A program made the position numbers and the translations under genes. 11,173 bases of DNA, taken from positions 1-11,173 of the forward strand of contig JAPLWY010000049.1 of NCBI GenBank assembly GCA_026396355.1, given 5' to 3'. The stretch comes from Microcaldota archaeon. GTDB taxonomy: Archaea > Micrarchaeota > Micrarchaeia > Anstonellales > Anstonellaceae. Shown piece by piece: positions 5,612 to 11,173 of the stretch. The number at the start of each line of letters is the position of its first letter. Positions within the stretch are counted from its first letter, which is position 1. The notes beneath the pieces were generated by a model. The model was not told the origin of the DNA and ran no database searches. It was given only the letters and a program-made list of their open reading frames with translations.

Positions 5612-6265
5612 ATGAATAGTGCGTTGTATACGCAGCTTAGGACTGAACTCGACCCTAAGAAAGTCGCTGCGCTGCTTAATGAGAATAAATTCGTAAGATT
5701 AGCAGTCCATCCCGATACCCATAGGTTTACCTCGTCTGAGATATTGACTGACCGCTCAATAGTATGTAGGGAAAAATACGAGCGGAACATGGCTTCTCTT
5801 TTTGGAAACAGTGAGGATTTTGAAAATTTGATTGTTCTTTACAGGATGAAGGAAAGGCCTGATTTTGACTTGGCAAAGATATTTTCACAATACGGAAAGA
5901 CATTCCACCAGATAAACCCGCCTGTTTATTCCAAAAAACTGATATTGGAATTCGGAAGGCCAGAGTTTGACTCCTCGCTGGAAATCCCATTAGATAAGAA
6001 GAAACCCGAAATCGTGGATGGATTTTTCGGGGCAGTTGAATTGATATCTGATCTTCTTGCAAAGGCAAACGGAGTCTTTGTTTTTGGAGTTTGGGAGAAT
6101 ACGTGCGTCAGTTCAGTTGGGAGCCAGGTTGACCGGATTGCCCAGATGATGGGAAAATGGAGGCCGTTTGCGGTTGTGAACCCTTCATTTTGCCTGCACC
6201 AGGATGATCATGAGTACAAGCTATTTCCTTCTAATTCGGTTGAGCCTGACTCTGCCACAAAATAG
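5612..6265 (+). CDS. Unrecognised protein with a J-domain-like HPD segment
   Basis: I do not recognise this 217-residue protein. ATG 5612 fits the leaderless promoter just upstream. The N-terminal third resembles a J-domain: a helix with LDPKKVAALLNENKFVRL, the tripeptide HPD at residues 33-35 (AVHPDTHRF), then a charged helix with REKYERNMASLFGNSEDFENL, where a J-domain has its third helix. The order helix-HPD-helix and the spacing are suggestive, but the loop is unusual and I see no zinc-finger or glycine-rich region of DnaJ. The rest (VYSKKLILEFG, DGFFGAVELISDLL, VFVFGVW, GSQVDRIAQMM) looks like an alpha/beta domain without a known motif. No signal peptide or membrane segment is visible. 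Its base composition looks less GCGC-rich than its neighbours, and it stands alone between two operons. Confidence 0.75.
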   Translation: MNSALYTQLRTELDPKKVAALLNENKFVRLAVHPDTHRFTSSEILTDRSIVCREKYERNMASLFGNSEDFENLIVLYRMKERPDFDLAKIFSQYGKTFHQINPPVYSKKLILEFGRPEFDSSLEIPLDKKKPEIVDGFFGAVELISDLLAKANGVFVFGVWENTCVSSVGSQVDRIAQMMGKWRPFAVVNPSFCLHQDDHEYKLFPSNSVEPDSATK

Positions 6266-6291
6266 GGAAGGGGGGTTAACGCCGAGCACGT

Positions 6292-6813
6292 TCATTTCTT
6301 CATCCTTGCAAGCGCGAGCTTTGCAAGTTTTTTCCCGCTTTTGCTCTTTATCTGCGCAAGCGCGGACTTTACGAATTCGGCCATGTTCCTGTTGCCTGTG
6401 TTTGAGTAGTCGATTGCCTGCAGCAGCATGTCCAATTTGTCGGCGTCGTGCGCGAGAATGCGCAGGCGCGGGTCTGAAAGAAGCGCTATTTCTGGCGAGA
6501 GATGCGTGCCTGAGAGCATGTCTGACTCTGCGTGCGCGGGGTCTGCCTTGACGTATTGCCTTGCAAGGCGGGACAGGTCGCCTATCCTCGCTTCGTGCAA
6601 GTCATGCAGGAGCGCACGGCGCACCAGCGCTGCCTCGTCCTTTTCATTGAGCTTTTCCATCCTGGCAAGCGCAAGCGCGCACATTGCAGCTCCGAATGAA
6701 TGGTCGGCAAGCGATTCGCGCGGCGCATTCCGCAGCACCCAGCCTGCGCGGGGCACTTTTTTCAGGCTCAATGACTCGAAAAGCAGTTCTACGGTTTTTT
6801 CGTCTGAAGCCAT
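6292..6813 (-). CDS. HD-domain phosphohydrolase, YfbR/HDDC2-like
   Basis: This 173-residue HD-superfamily protein is probably a metal-dependent nucleotidase of the 5'-deoxynucleotidase (YfbR/HDDC2) type. It has the opening VPRAGWVLRNAPRESLADHS with His38, the HD pair His70-Asp71 in RALLHDLHEARIGDL, and the distal metal Asp in HDADKLDMLLQAIDY (Asp125). This WVLR, ADHS, LLHDLHEA, DADKLDML order is typical of the HDDC2 group and less so of cyclic-nucleotide phosphodiesterases. ATG 6813 is preceded by GGTG five bases away on the minus strand, and the gene lies 18 bases after orc1, so the two are probably co-transcribed. Clearing excess dNMPs beside a replication initiator would make sense, but that link is inference. 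Confidence 0.85.
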   Translation of the reverse strand: MASDEKTVELLFESLSLKKVPRAGWVLRNAPRESLADHSFGAAMCALALARMEKLNEKDEAALVRRALLHDLHEARIGDLSRLARQYVKADPAHAESDMLSGTHLSPEIALLSDPRLRILAHDADKLDMLLQAIDYSNTGNRNMAEFVKSALAQIKSKSGKKLAKLALARMKK

Positions 6814-6831
6814 ATTAGCACCGTAACATCG

Positions 6832-8040
6832 TTATTTTGACTCGATTATTGCAAAATTTTTCTCTATTATTTTCTGAACATCTGCAGGGGAATGTCCTAT
6901 CCTGATAAGGCGCGTCCTGCCGCGCATGCCTGCGCCTGACTCTATAGTGGTTATCAGCCCGAGCATTTCCAAATCATTGAGGTATTCGCGATACCAGCGC
7001 GCGCTCCTGCGCGGCTTTCTGTGCTTTTTGGAAAGAACTGAGTACTGTTCATACACTTCGCCTGAAGTGAGGAATGAGTCCTCCTCTTCTGGTGCGCCAC
7101 CAGTCAGGCGCGTGTTCTTGCCCTTGTCAAGCGCAAGATTCGAGATTGCGAGAAGCACCAGCTGCTGGTGGTCTGGAAGGGTGGAAATCGCCTCGAATGC
7201 CACATCTATGTCCACTGAGCGGCGCGCTTCCTCAACTTCCTTGTCGGTTATTTTTGCAGTTCCTTTCTCATCAGCCATTTCACCAGCTTTTAAGAGGAGC
7301 TTGATTGCATAGCGCGCGTCGCCTGTTTCTTGCGCCGCTATTGCAGCTGCTAAATTCACCGCGCCGTCATCCACTACGCCTGGCTTGAAGCCCATTTTGG
7401 CGCGCTGGGAGAGGATTGCCTGCATTTGAGTGGTAGTATAGGTGTCAAAGACCATCTCGTTTTCGCAAAGCGAGCTTCTGCTTCTTGAGTCCAGCTGGTC
7501 CTTGAAAGTGAGTTTATTAGTAATCCCGATCACGCTAACGCTGCCTGCTGGAAGCTCGTCGTTGGCGCGAGTGAGAGTGTAGAGTAAATCGTCCAGGTCC
7601 TTTACCATGTCCAGCTCGTCAAGTATGGCAACAAAGTGCGTGCCTTTCCCGATTTCAGACATCACTTTTTCGTAGAGCATGGCAAGCCCGAAGCCCATTG
7701 AGTCCAGGGTGGGCATCAGCTCCTTGGCGATTTTCTGGATGACGCGGTAGCGGGAGTTGTACATCCTGCAGTTTATGTAGCAGGTCTTGGCGCTTGAGGG
7801 GTGCTCCAGGAACTTGGCAATCACGTGCCGGACAGAGCAGGTCTTGCCTGTGCCAGTCTTGCCATAGATGAACATGTTGCGCGGGCGCTCGTTTTTCAGC
7901 GCAGGGGAAAGCCCGGCCATTATCTTGTGGATTTCCTTTTCCCTGAAGGGGAGGATGGCAGGTATGTAGTGCGGCGAAATCACGTTCCTGTCCGAGAAGA
8001 CAGTCGATTTTGAGAGTATTTCCGAAAAAGATGGGGACAT
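6832..8040 (-). CDS. orc1/cdc6: Orc1/Cdc6 replication initiator AAA+ ATPase
   Basis: Archaeal Orc1/Cdc6 binds origin repeats and loads the MCM helicase. The protein is 402 residues, the usual size, and looks intact. Walker A is GKTGTGKT (60-67) and Walker B is FVAILDELD with Asp141-Glu142. Sensor 1 Asn175 is in VIGITN, an arginine-rich box SRSRSSL follows (185-191), and sensor 2 Arg243 is in GDARYAIKLL. The C-terminal winged helix (about 290-402) includes RSARWYREYLNDLEMLGL and the wing segment MRGRTRLIRIG. ATG 8040 is the first start; only a weak GGCGGT precedes it. Archaeal origins often lie next to this gene. The 95-base gap to the divergent sepF has one stretch that vaguely resembles an origin recognition box, which is not enough to call an origin. 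Confidence 0.96.
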   Translation of the reverse strand: MSPSFSEILSKSTVFSDRNVISPHYIPAILPFREKEIHKIMAGLSPALKNERPRNMFIYGKTGTGKTCSVRHVIAKFLEHPSSAKTCYINCRMYNSRYRVIQKIAKELMPTLDSMGFGLAMLYEKVMSEIGKGTHFVAILDELDMVKDLDDLLYTLTRANDELPAGSVSVIGITNKLTFKDQLDSRSRSSLCENEMVFDTYTTTQMQAILSQRAKMGFKPGVVDDGAVNLAAAIAAQETGDARYAIKLLLKAGEMADEKGTAKITDKEVEEARRSVDIDVAFEAISTLPDHQQLVLLAISNLALDKGKNTRLTGGAPEEEDSFLTSGEVYEQYSVLSKKHRKPRRSARWYREYLNDLEMLGLITTIESGAGMRGRTRLIRIGHSPADVQKIIEKNFAIIESK

Positions 8041-8082
8041 GCAACCGCCTGCGACGCTGGGCTTTCTCTAGTGGCAAAAAGG

Positions 8083-8099
8083 CTTATTAACATATACTC
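8083..8099. promoter_or_regulatory. Shared AT-rich promoter element between orc1 and sepF
   Basis: On the plus strand AAAAAGG (8076-8082) followed by CTTATTAAC resembles a BRE plus TATA box, about 26 bases before a start that would leave a leader of about 24 bases to sepF. On the minus strand the same bases read TATATGTTAATAAG, placed to drive orc1 with a leader of about 20 bases. The two promoters would overlap almost completely. Confidence 0.5.
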
Positions 8100-8135
8100 C
8101 GAATATTGGCTTACGAATTTCCAGTAGGTGAGAGA

Positions 8136-8501
8136 ATGGGCATACTTGAAAAGTTTACGAAAGGTCTCGGTGTTGGCAAGGATATGAACCTTGAAGATGC
8201 CATGGATAGCGTCGAGATGGAAAACGTTGATGTTCTCCATGAGGCGGCTGACTTTTATGTCAAGCCGATTTCGCTTGAATCCGAAGCCGACGTGTCAGTC
8301 ATCATGGAGGAGCTCAAGGCGAAGAACATCATTCTTCTCAATGTCTCCCCGATGAGCAAGCAGCCGAACAAGCTCAAGCAGACAATTGACAACATCAAGG
8401 CGTTCGTGGTGAAGATCAACGGCGACGTCGCGCGCATTGACGCGGACAAGATACTGCTCACGCCTTCCAAAGTGAAGATTGTCAAGAACAGGAAGAAGTA
8501 G
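8136..8501 (+). CDS. sepF: SepF, FtsZ membrane-anchor protein for cell division
   Basis: Archaeal SepF tethers FtsZ to the membrane at the division site. ATG 8136 is chosen because GGTGAGAG (8127-8134) precedes it and because the resulting N-terminus MGILEKFTKGLG is the short amphipathic membrane-binding helix typical of SepF. An in-frame TTG at 8106 would hide it. After an acidic linker (17-38), the conserved SepF/DUF552 core spans about 39-117: FYVKPISLESEADVSVIMEE, then IILLNVSPM, then LKQTIDNIKAFVVKINGDVA, and a last strand with KILLTPSKVKIV. At 121 residues it matches archaeal SepF. The protein implies an FtsZ-based division system elsewhere in the genome. The gene is divergent from orc1 and followed by a T-rich terminator. 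Confidence 0.9.
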   Translation: MGILEKFTKGLGVGKDMNLEDAMDSVEMENVDVLHEAADFYVKPISLESEADVSVIMEELKAKNIILLNVSPMSKQPNKLKQTIDNIKAFVVKINGDVARIDADKILLTPSKVKIVKNRKK

Positions 8502-8529
8502 TTTCCTTTTTCTTTTGTTTTCTTTTATC
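8502..8529 (+). terminator. T-rich terminator after sepF
   Basis: Directly after the sepF stop lies a run of T tracts (TTTCCTTTTT, CTTTTG, TTTTCTTTTATC) with few other bases. Such oligo-T stretches without a required hairpin are the usual intrinsic terminators in Archaea. It separates sepF from the gene at 8633. Confidence 0.7.
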
Positions 8530-8590
8530 AGCGGGAGCCATGCGCGCTTACTGGCGCAAGCGTCGGCGATTTTTCTCTGCCCAGCTGGAG

Positions 8591-8600
8591 CAATAATAAG
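8591..8600 (+). promoter_or_regulatory. Candidate TATA box for the gene at 8633
   Basis: AATAATAAG is the best TATA-like stretch in the gap before ATG 8633. It lies about 35-40 bases ahead, giving a leader of roughly 10 bases. GGTGG (8624-8628), 4 bases before the ATG, can act as ribosome binding site. The rest of the 131-base gap holds a weak inverted repeat (8544-8563, six-base arms with one wobble) before a TTTTT run, possibly a second terminator. Confidence 0.4.
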
Positions 8601-8632
8601 CATTCTGCCCCATAAAACCATAAGGTGGGACA

Positions 8633-9262
8633 ATGAATATTGCCGAGAGGCTGCACATAGCACGGGAAAATATTGCGGAAAGGCTTGAGCCGTTGCTGGA
8701 AAAGGCAGCGGAGAAGCTCCATCCGATACGGGAGGGAATCCGATTTTTCATGAATTTGGCGATAAATACCGATTTTATTCGCCACGATTCGGAAAAGGAA
8801 GCCAGGGTATTTGTGGATAGTCTCGCCGTTAATCAGATAAACGGCAAGGCGCTTGAGAAAAATACTGGAGTGAACATGCTTTGGCAGATTGCCAGGCAAG
8901 GCACCGCGTGGGCGGAATTGCCCCTGGCAGACAAAGAACGCGTGGAATTCGCCGAAATCGCCTCTGGCTACAGGCAGATATCAAAAGTGCGCAGAATTAG
9001 CGATATACCAGAACTTGGATTGGGAGGCACTGACTGCTCAGGAGCCCGCGCAGCACACTATGAACACATGTCAAGCACAGGAAAAATGCAGAAGTTTTTG
9101 GTATTTGACAGGAAGACAAGAATTGTTGCCGGGGAGAAATTTCTTCAGCTAAAACCAGAGCTTGTGGAGAAAATAGCGCATGACAAGCGCTTCCCAAGGC
9201 CGGTGAGGCGCGAGGCAAAAGCCATAGTAAAACAGCAGAAACTGATGGCAATGCCCAAATAG
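8633..9262 (+). CDS. Unrecognised protein with a repeated amphipathic N-terminal helix
   Basis: I do not recognise this 209-residue protein. ATG 8633 follows GGTGG. The first 36 residues are a repeated helix: NIAERLHIAR, ENIAERLEPLL, EKAAEKLHPIRE. The repeat is roughly 10-12 residues with Leu/Ile spaced for an amphipathic or coiled-coil helix. A mixed helical region follows (FFMNLAINTDFIRHD, about 38-52). Then comes a middle with GTAWAELPLADKERVEFAEI (90-109) and a glycine-rich LGLGGTDCSG. The C-terminus is basic, with RPVRREAKAIVKQQKL. There is no signal peptide, transmembrane segment or obvious catalytic motif. It faces trmJ tail to tail with about 30 bases between, and it is separated from sepF by a terminator, so it is probably its own transcript. 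It may be lineage-specific. Confidence 0.72.
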   Translation: MNIAERLHIARENIAERLEPLLEKAAEKLHPIREGIRFFMNLAINTDFIRHDSEKEARVFVDSLAVNQINGKALEKNTGVNMLWQIARQGTAWAELPLADKERVEFAEIASGYRQISKVRRISDIPELGLGGTDCSGARAAHYEHMSSTGKMQKFLVFDRKTRIVAGEKFLQLKPELVEKIAHDKRFPRPVRREAKAIVKQQKLMAMPK

Positions 9263-9293
9263 CCGTGTTCGCCTGTTCCCTTACCCCATCATT

Positions 9294-10019
9294 TCATTTT
9301 TTCTTGATTTCCTTCTCAGTGCGCCGAATCACGCCTAAAATGGCTGCGCACTCCTTGTCTGTGAGCATGGACTTGCCCAGCATGCGCCTGAAGGCTATCT
9401 TTGCCTTCCTGGGGTTGCGCATTTCAGAGGCAAACTGGTCCACTAGTAATGAGAATGAGTGGTTGAGAGCGTCAAGCGACTGCACGCTTGTTGGAGTGTA
9501 GGCTTTTGGGCGCGAGACTTTGGCAAGCTCGTAAAGCACGATTGCCACTGCATGGGAGAGGTTGAGAATAGGGTATTCTTCCGAAGTAGGAATAGTGATT
9601 AGGAAATCGCAGGTGGATACTTGCTTTTCAGTGAGCCCGATGCCTTCGCTTCCGAATACCAATGCTATTCTGCCTTCTTTGTTGTCCTTTGCCTTTGCGG
9701 CAAATTCCTGAAGAGTGATTGGCGAGCGTATTGTGTTGTTGAAATGGCGGAAAAGGATGCCGGTTGTGCCAACTGAGAGCCTGCAGCCTTTTGTTGCTGC
9801 TGAGAAGGATTTGCAGATTTTGGCAGATAGGAGAAGCTCGCGCGCGTGCTTTGAGTATTTTATTGCGTCAAATCCCTTGGGGTCGCATCTTGGGGAAACT
9901 AGGAAAAGCTCGGAAAATCCGAAATTCTTCATTGCACGTGCAACCGAGCCGAGGTTTATCTCGTACTCTGGCTCGACTAAGATTACCCGGAAGCGCGCGT
10001 TACCAGTAGAGGCTGCCAT
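9294..10019 (-). CDS. trmJ: TrmJ-like tRNA 2'-O-ribose methyltransferase (SPOUT family)
   Basis: Members of the TrmJ group methylate the 2'-OH of nucleotide 32 in the tRNA anticodon loop using S-adenosylmethionine. The protein is 241 residues. SPOUT motif 1 is VEPEYEINLGSVARAMKNFG (15-34, with Asn22 and Arg28). Motif 2 is ALVFGSEGIGLT (119-130) and motif 3 is PILNLSHAVAIVLYEL (150-165), the trefoil-knot cofactor site. The C-terminal helical extension after residue 170 is that of TrmJ and not of short TrmL. ATG 10019 is the first start. It has no strong ribosome binding site but a TATA-like GAATAAAAGC (minus strand) about 27 bases upstream, so translation may be leaderless. Other SPOUT rRNA methylases are possible, but the ILNLSHAVA form favours TrmJ. 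Confidence 0.9.
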   Translation of the reverse strand: MAASTGNARFRVILVEPEYEINLGSVARAMKNFGFSELFLVSPRCDPKGFDAIKYSKHARELLLSAKICKSFSAATKGCRLSVGTTGILFRHFNNTIRSPITLQEFAAKAKDNKEGRIALVFGSEGIGLTEKQVSTCDFLITIPTSEEYPILNLSHAVAIVLYELAKVSRPKAYTPTSVQSLDALNHSFSLLVDQFASEMRNPRKAKIAFRRMLGKSMLTDKECAAILGVIRRTEKEIKKK

Positions 10020-10040
10020 GTGCTAGGAATGGAGCCGCAG

Positions 10041-10061
10041 CTTTTATTCCTTGGCAGGAAT
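10041..10061 (-). promoter_or_regulatory. TATA-like box plus inverted repeat upstream of trmJ
   Basis: On the minus strand GGAATAAAAGC (10041-10051) is centred about 27 bases before ATG 10019, the spacing for a leaderless start. A perfect six-base inverted repeat, ATTCCT at 10046-10051 and AGGAAT at 10056-10061 around TGGC, overlaps the upstream edge of the box. A regulator bound there could block TBP/TFB, or the repeat could be the 3' hairpin of the gene at 10076. I cannot choose between them. Confidence 0.4.
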
Positions 10062-10075
10062 TTGTGAGCAGGACC

Positions 10076-10705
10076 TCAGTTGCTCATTGAGAAGAGCGTG
10101 TCGAATACTTTGGGAACAGGCGTGTCGATCTTTATCTTATTCGCTTCTTGTTCACTCAGGTCGGCCTGGAGATTGCAATACTTTTCCTTATCCCCATTGG
10201 TGCCGGTTGCTGCGCCAATCTTTCTGAAAAGAACGGCTGAGAACAGATGTGCGCGATGCGCATATTCCTTATCAATGACCGTTTCTTTATCAACAGGCGC
10301 CTTATCGACGAGATTGGCGCTCCCGTTGACAATCGCCTTGTCGGCGAGGGCGGCGCACACTTTTGAAGCCTTGGCCCACTCACCCAAGAGGATGTAGGAC
10401 GTTCCAAGAAGAAGGAGGGTGTTTGGCGAAGAATCGCCTTTTCTTACAGCAGTCTCCAGCTTCGAGTTGATTGAAAAGTAGGTGGAATTCATATAATCGA
10501 TTTTGGAATTGATATCGCGGCATTTTTTGGGATTGTCGAGATAGGATTCGAGTTGGTTTACCGCCTTTGTAACCAGCGTTTCCGAGCTGGAAAAAGAAAA
10601 TGCGAACGCGCTCTTTTTCGGTATCTTGGCGGTGCCATTGTTATATGTTGGAAACGTCACGTTATTGATGGACGCAGTTTTAACATGTGGATCATACATT
10701 CGCAT
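10076..10705 (-). CDS. Unrecognised protein with a TPR-like helical segment
   Basis: I do not recognise this 209-residue protein. ATG 10705 is supported by GGGGGG (10713-10718, minus-strand sense) 7 bases upstream. The N-terminus (1-40) is polar, with Asn, Thr and Ser, and has no signal peptide. The rest is helical. One segment fits the TPR pattern of small and large residues: NTLLLLGTSYILLGEWAKAS with the following KVCAALADKAI (95-125). A second helical pair is at 146-180 (KEYAHRAHLFSAVLFRKIGA). TPR-like folds mediate protein contacts, so a scaffolding role is possible but only from fold pattern. The gene has its own TATA-like box and lies 49 bases after the HemK-type gene on the same strand, so it may be a separate transcript. 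Confidence 0.72.
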   Translation of the reverse strand: MRMYDPHVKTASINNVTFPTYNNGTAKIPKKSAFAFSFSSSETLVTKAVNQLESYLDNPKKCRDINSKIDYMNSTYFSINSKLETAVRKGDSSPNTLLLLGTSYILLGEWAKASKVCAALADKAIVNGSANLVDKAPVDKETVIDKEYAHRAHLFSAVLFRKIGAATGTNGDKEKYCNLQADLSEQEANKIKIDTPVPKVFDTLFSMSN

Positions 10706-10744
10706 TGATATCCCCCCTTATAGGCTCAGAATGTGGTGAGAAGT

Positions 10745-10754
10745 GTTTAAAAAC
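10745..10754 (-). promoter_or_regulatory. TATA box for the gene at 10076-10705
   Basis: On the minus strand the sequence reads GTTTTTAAAC, immediately after the stop codon of the HemK-type gene (10755-10757). A start of transcription about 27 bases on, near 10722, would leave a leader of about 17 bases that carries the G-rich ribosome binding site. Confidence 0.5.
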
Positions 10755-11173
10755 TTAGCGTTCCGCCTGCTTCTTTCCTTTAGAGAGGGATTTTGCCTCG
10801 AGAAGATAGATTTTCTCGAAGAAAAACGCTTCTGATGCAAGAATCTGTGTTTTGCCTATCTTTTCCTCAAGCGCGCGCTTTGTGTGCGAAAGCCCGTCTT
10901 CAAGCGAAGTGGCAATCACTGCCACCTGCCCGCCTGGCGCAAGAAATTCGGGTGCGCGCGAGATGAATTTCTGGAAGGTTTCAAGCCCAGAGGCGCCCCC
11001 ATCATAGGCAAGGTTTTCCTCGCCTGCCAATCGCTCCTCGCACGTGGTTGGGAGATAGGGGGGGTTGAGTAGGATGGCACTGAATTTTGAGTTGGGGGGA
11101 ATTGCGGAGAATAGGTCAGACTGCATGAATTGGCAGTTCTTTATGCTGTTTGTCTCTGCGTTTTTCCTTGAGC
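10755..11173 (-). CDS. HemK/PrmC (Mtq2)-family class I methyltransferase (3' part; N-terminus cut by window edge)
   Basis: Archaeal members of this family methylate the glutamine of the GGQ motif in release factor aRF1, or related protein targets, using S-adenosylmethionine. The frame is open to the right edge, and sequence before the Met at 11126 (SRKNAETNSIKNCQF) continues the fold, so that Met is internal. The piece shows QSDLF, an acidic strand end near the cofactor, and the catalytic NPPY motif in ILLNPPYLPTT (NPPY encoded at 11055-11066). YDGGASGLETFQKFISRAPE, LAPGGQVAVIATS and a C-terminal EKIYLLEA strand follow. These are the features of the HemK branch, and the spacing of NPPYLP to DGG is the archaeal/eukaryotic Mtq2 form. 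Only about 139 residues are visible of an expected 190-200, so the exact substrate stays uncertain. Confidence 0.88.
   Translation of the reverse strand, partial: SRKNAETNSIKNCQFMQSDLFSAIPPNSKFSAILLNPPYLPTTCEERLAGEENLAYDGGASGLETFQKFISRAPEFLAPGGQVAVIATSLEDGLSHTKRALEEKIGKTQILASEAFFFEKIYLLEAKSLSKGKKQAER

Noticed and set aside
8106..8135. Upstream TTG start for sepF
   Set aside because: It would bury the N-terminal amphipathic MGILEKF helix, and the GGTGAG ribosome binding site fits ATG 8136.
11055..11066. G-run near the right end as a G-quadruplex signal
   Set aside because: It is the coding sequence for the conserved NPPY motif, and no further G-tracts at suitable spacing accompany it.
1..11173. 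Mobile element, CRISPR array, toxin-antitoxin or defence system
   Set aside because: There are no transposase or integrase genes, terminal inverted repeats, regular spaced repeats or paired small toxin genes in either strand.

Overview
The window reads as a stretch of archaeal chromosome filled with housekeeping genes. Evidence for Archaea is the RNA polymerase subunit Rpo7 (RpoE/Rpb7), an Spt4-type zinc-ribbon factor, a ribosomal protein S26e homologue, an Orc1/Cdc6 initiator, an archaeal-type SepF, TATA-like boxes about 26-30 bases ahead of starts, and GGTGA-type ribosome binding sites. Compact tandem genes with tiny gaps, short versions of several proteins, and SepF together with S26e would fit a small-genome DPANN-type archaeon. 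The lineage is inference and cannot be settled from the sequence alone. I see no mobile element, CRISPR array, rRNA or tRNA gene.

Layout. Bases 2-4125 (+) form one tight operon-like run. It contains the 3' part of sufB, then sufD, sufS and sufU, and finally a TIM-barrel AP endonuclease (endonuclease IV family). SufB and SufD form the Fe-S scaffold, SufS supplies persulfide sulfur and SufU accepts or carries it; sufC would be expected upstream of the window. Bases 4253-5549 (+) form an information-processing cluster: rpo7, spt4, rps26e and a DUF1805 gene. It sits behind a TATA-like box and a short leader that can fold into a hairpin. A lone unrecognised gene (5612-6265, +) follows, with a promoter spaced for a leaderless mRNA. 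On the minus strand orc1/cdc6 and an HD-domain hydrolase are a pair. The 95-base gap ahead of orc1 is shared with the divergent sepF (+). A second unrecognised gene (8633-9262, +) meets trmJ (-) head-on. A TPR-like unrecognised gene (-) and the 3' part of a HemK-family methyltransferase (-) fill the right end.

The most striking observation is that three of the most conserved genes, sufS, rpo7 and spt4, each lose a block of sequence. The flanking parts on both sides are recognisable, but sufS and rpo7 resume in another frame, and spt4 loses its C-terminus and runs into rps26e. The missing pieces are estimated at very roughly 15 to 35 codons, all within about 2.3 kb (2.62-4.93 kb). Rpo7 is normally essential, so assembly collapse or removed sequence is the first explanation to test, with genuine gene decay second. 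I did not find a clear new multi-gene system. The best leads for novelty are two orphan proteins (one with a J-domain-like HPD motif, one with a repeated N-terminal helix), the hairpin leader of rpo7, and the compact shared orc1/sepF promoter region.
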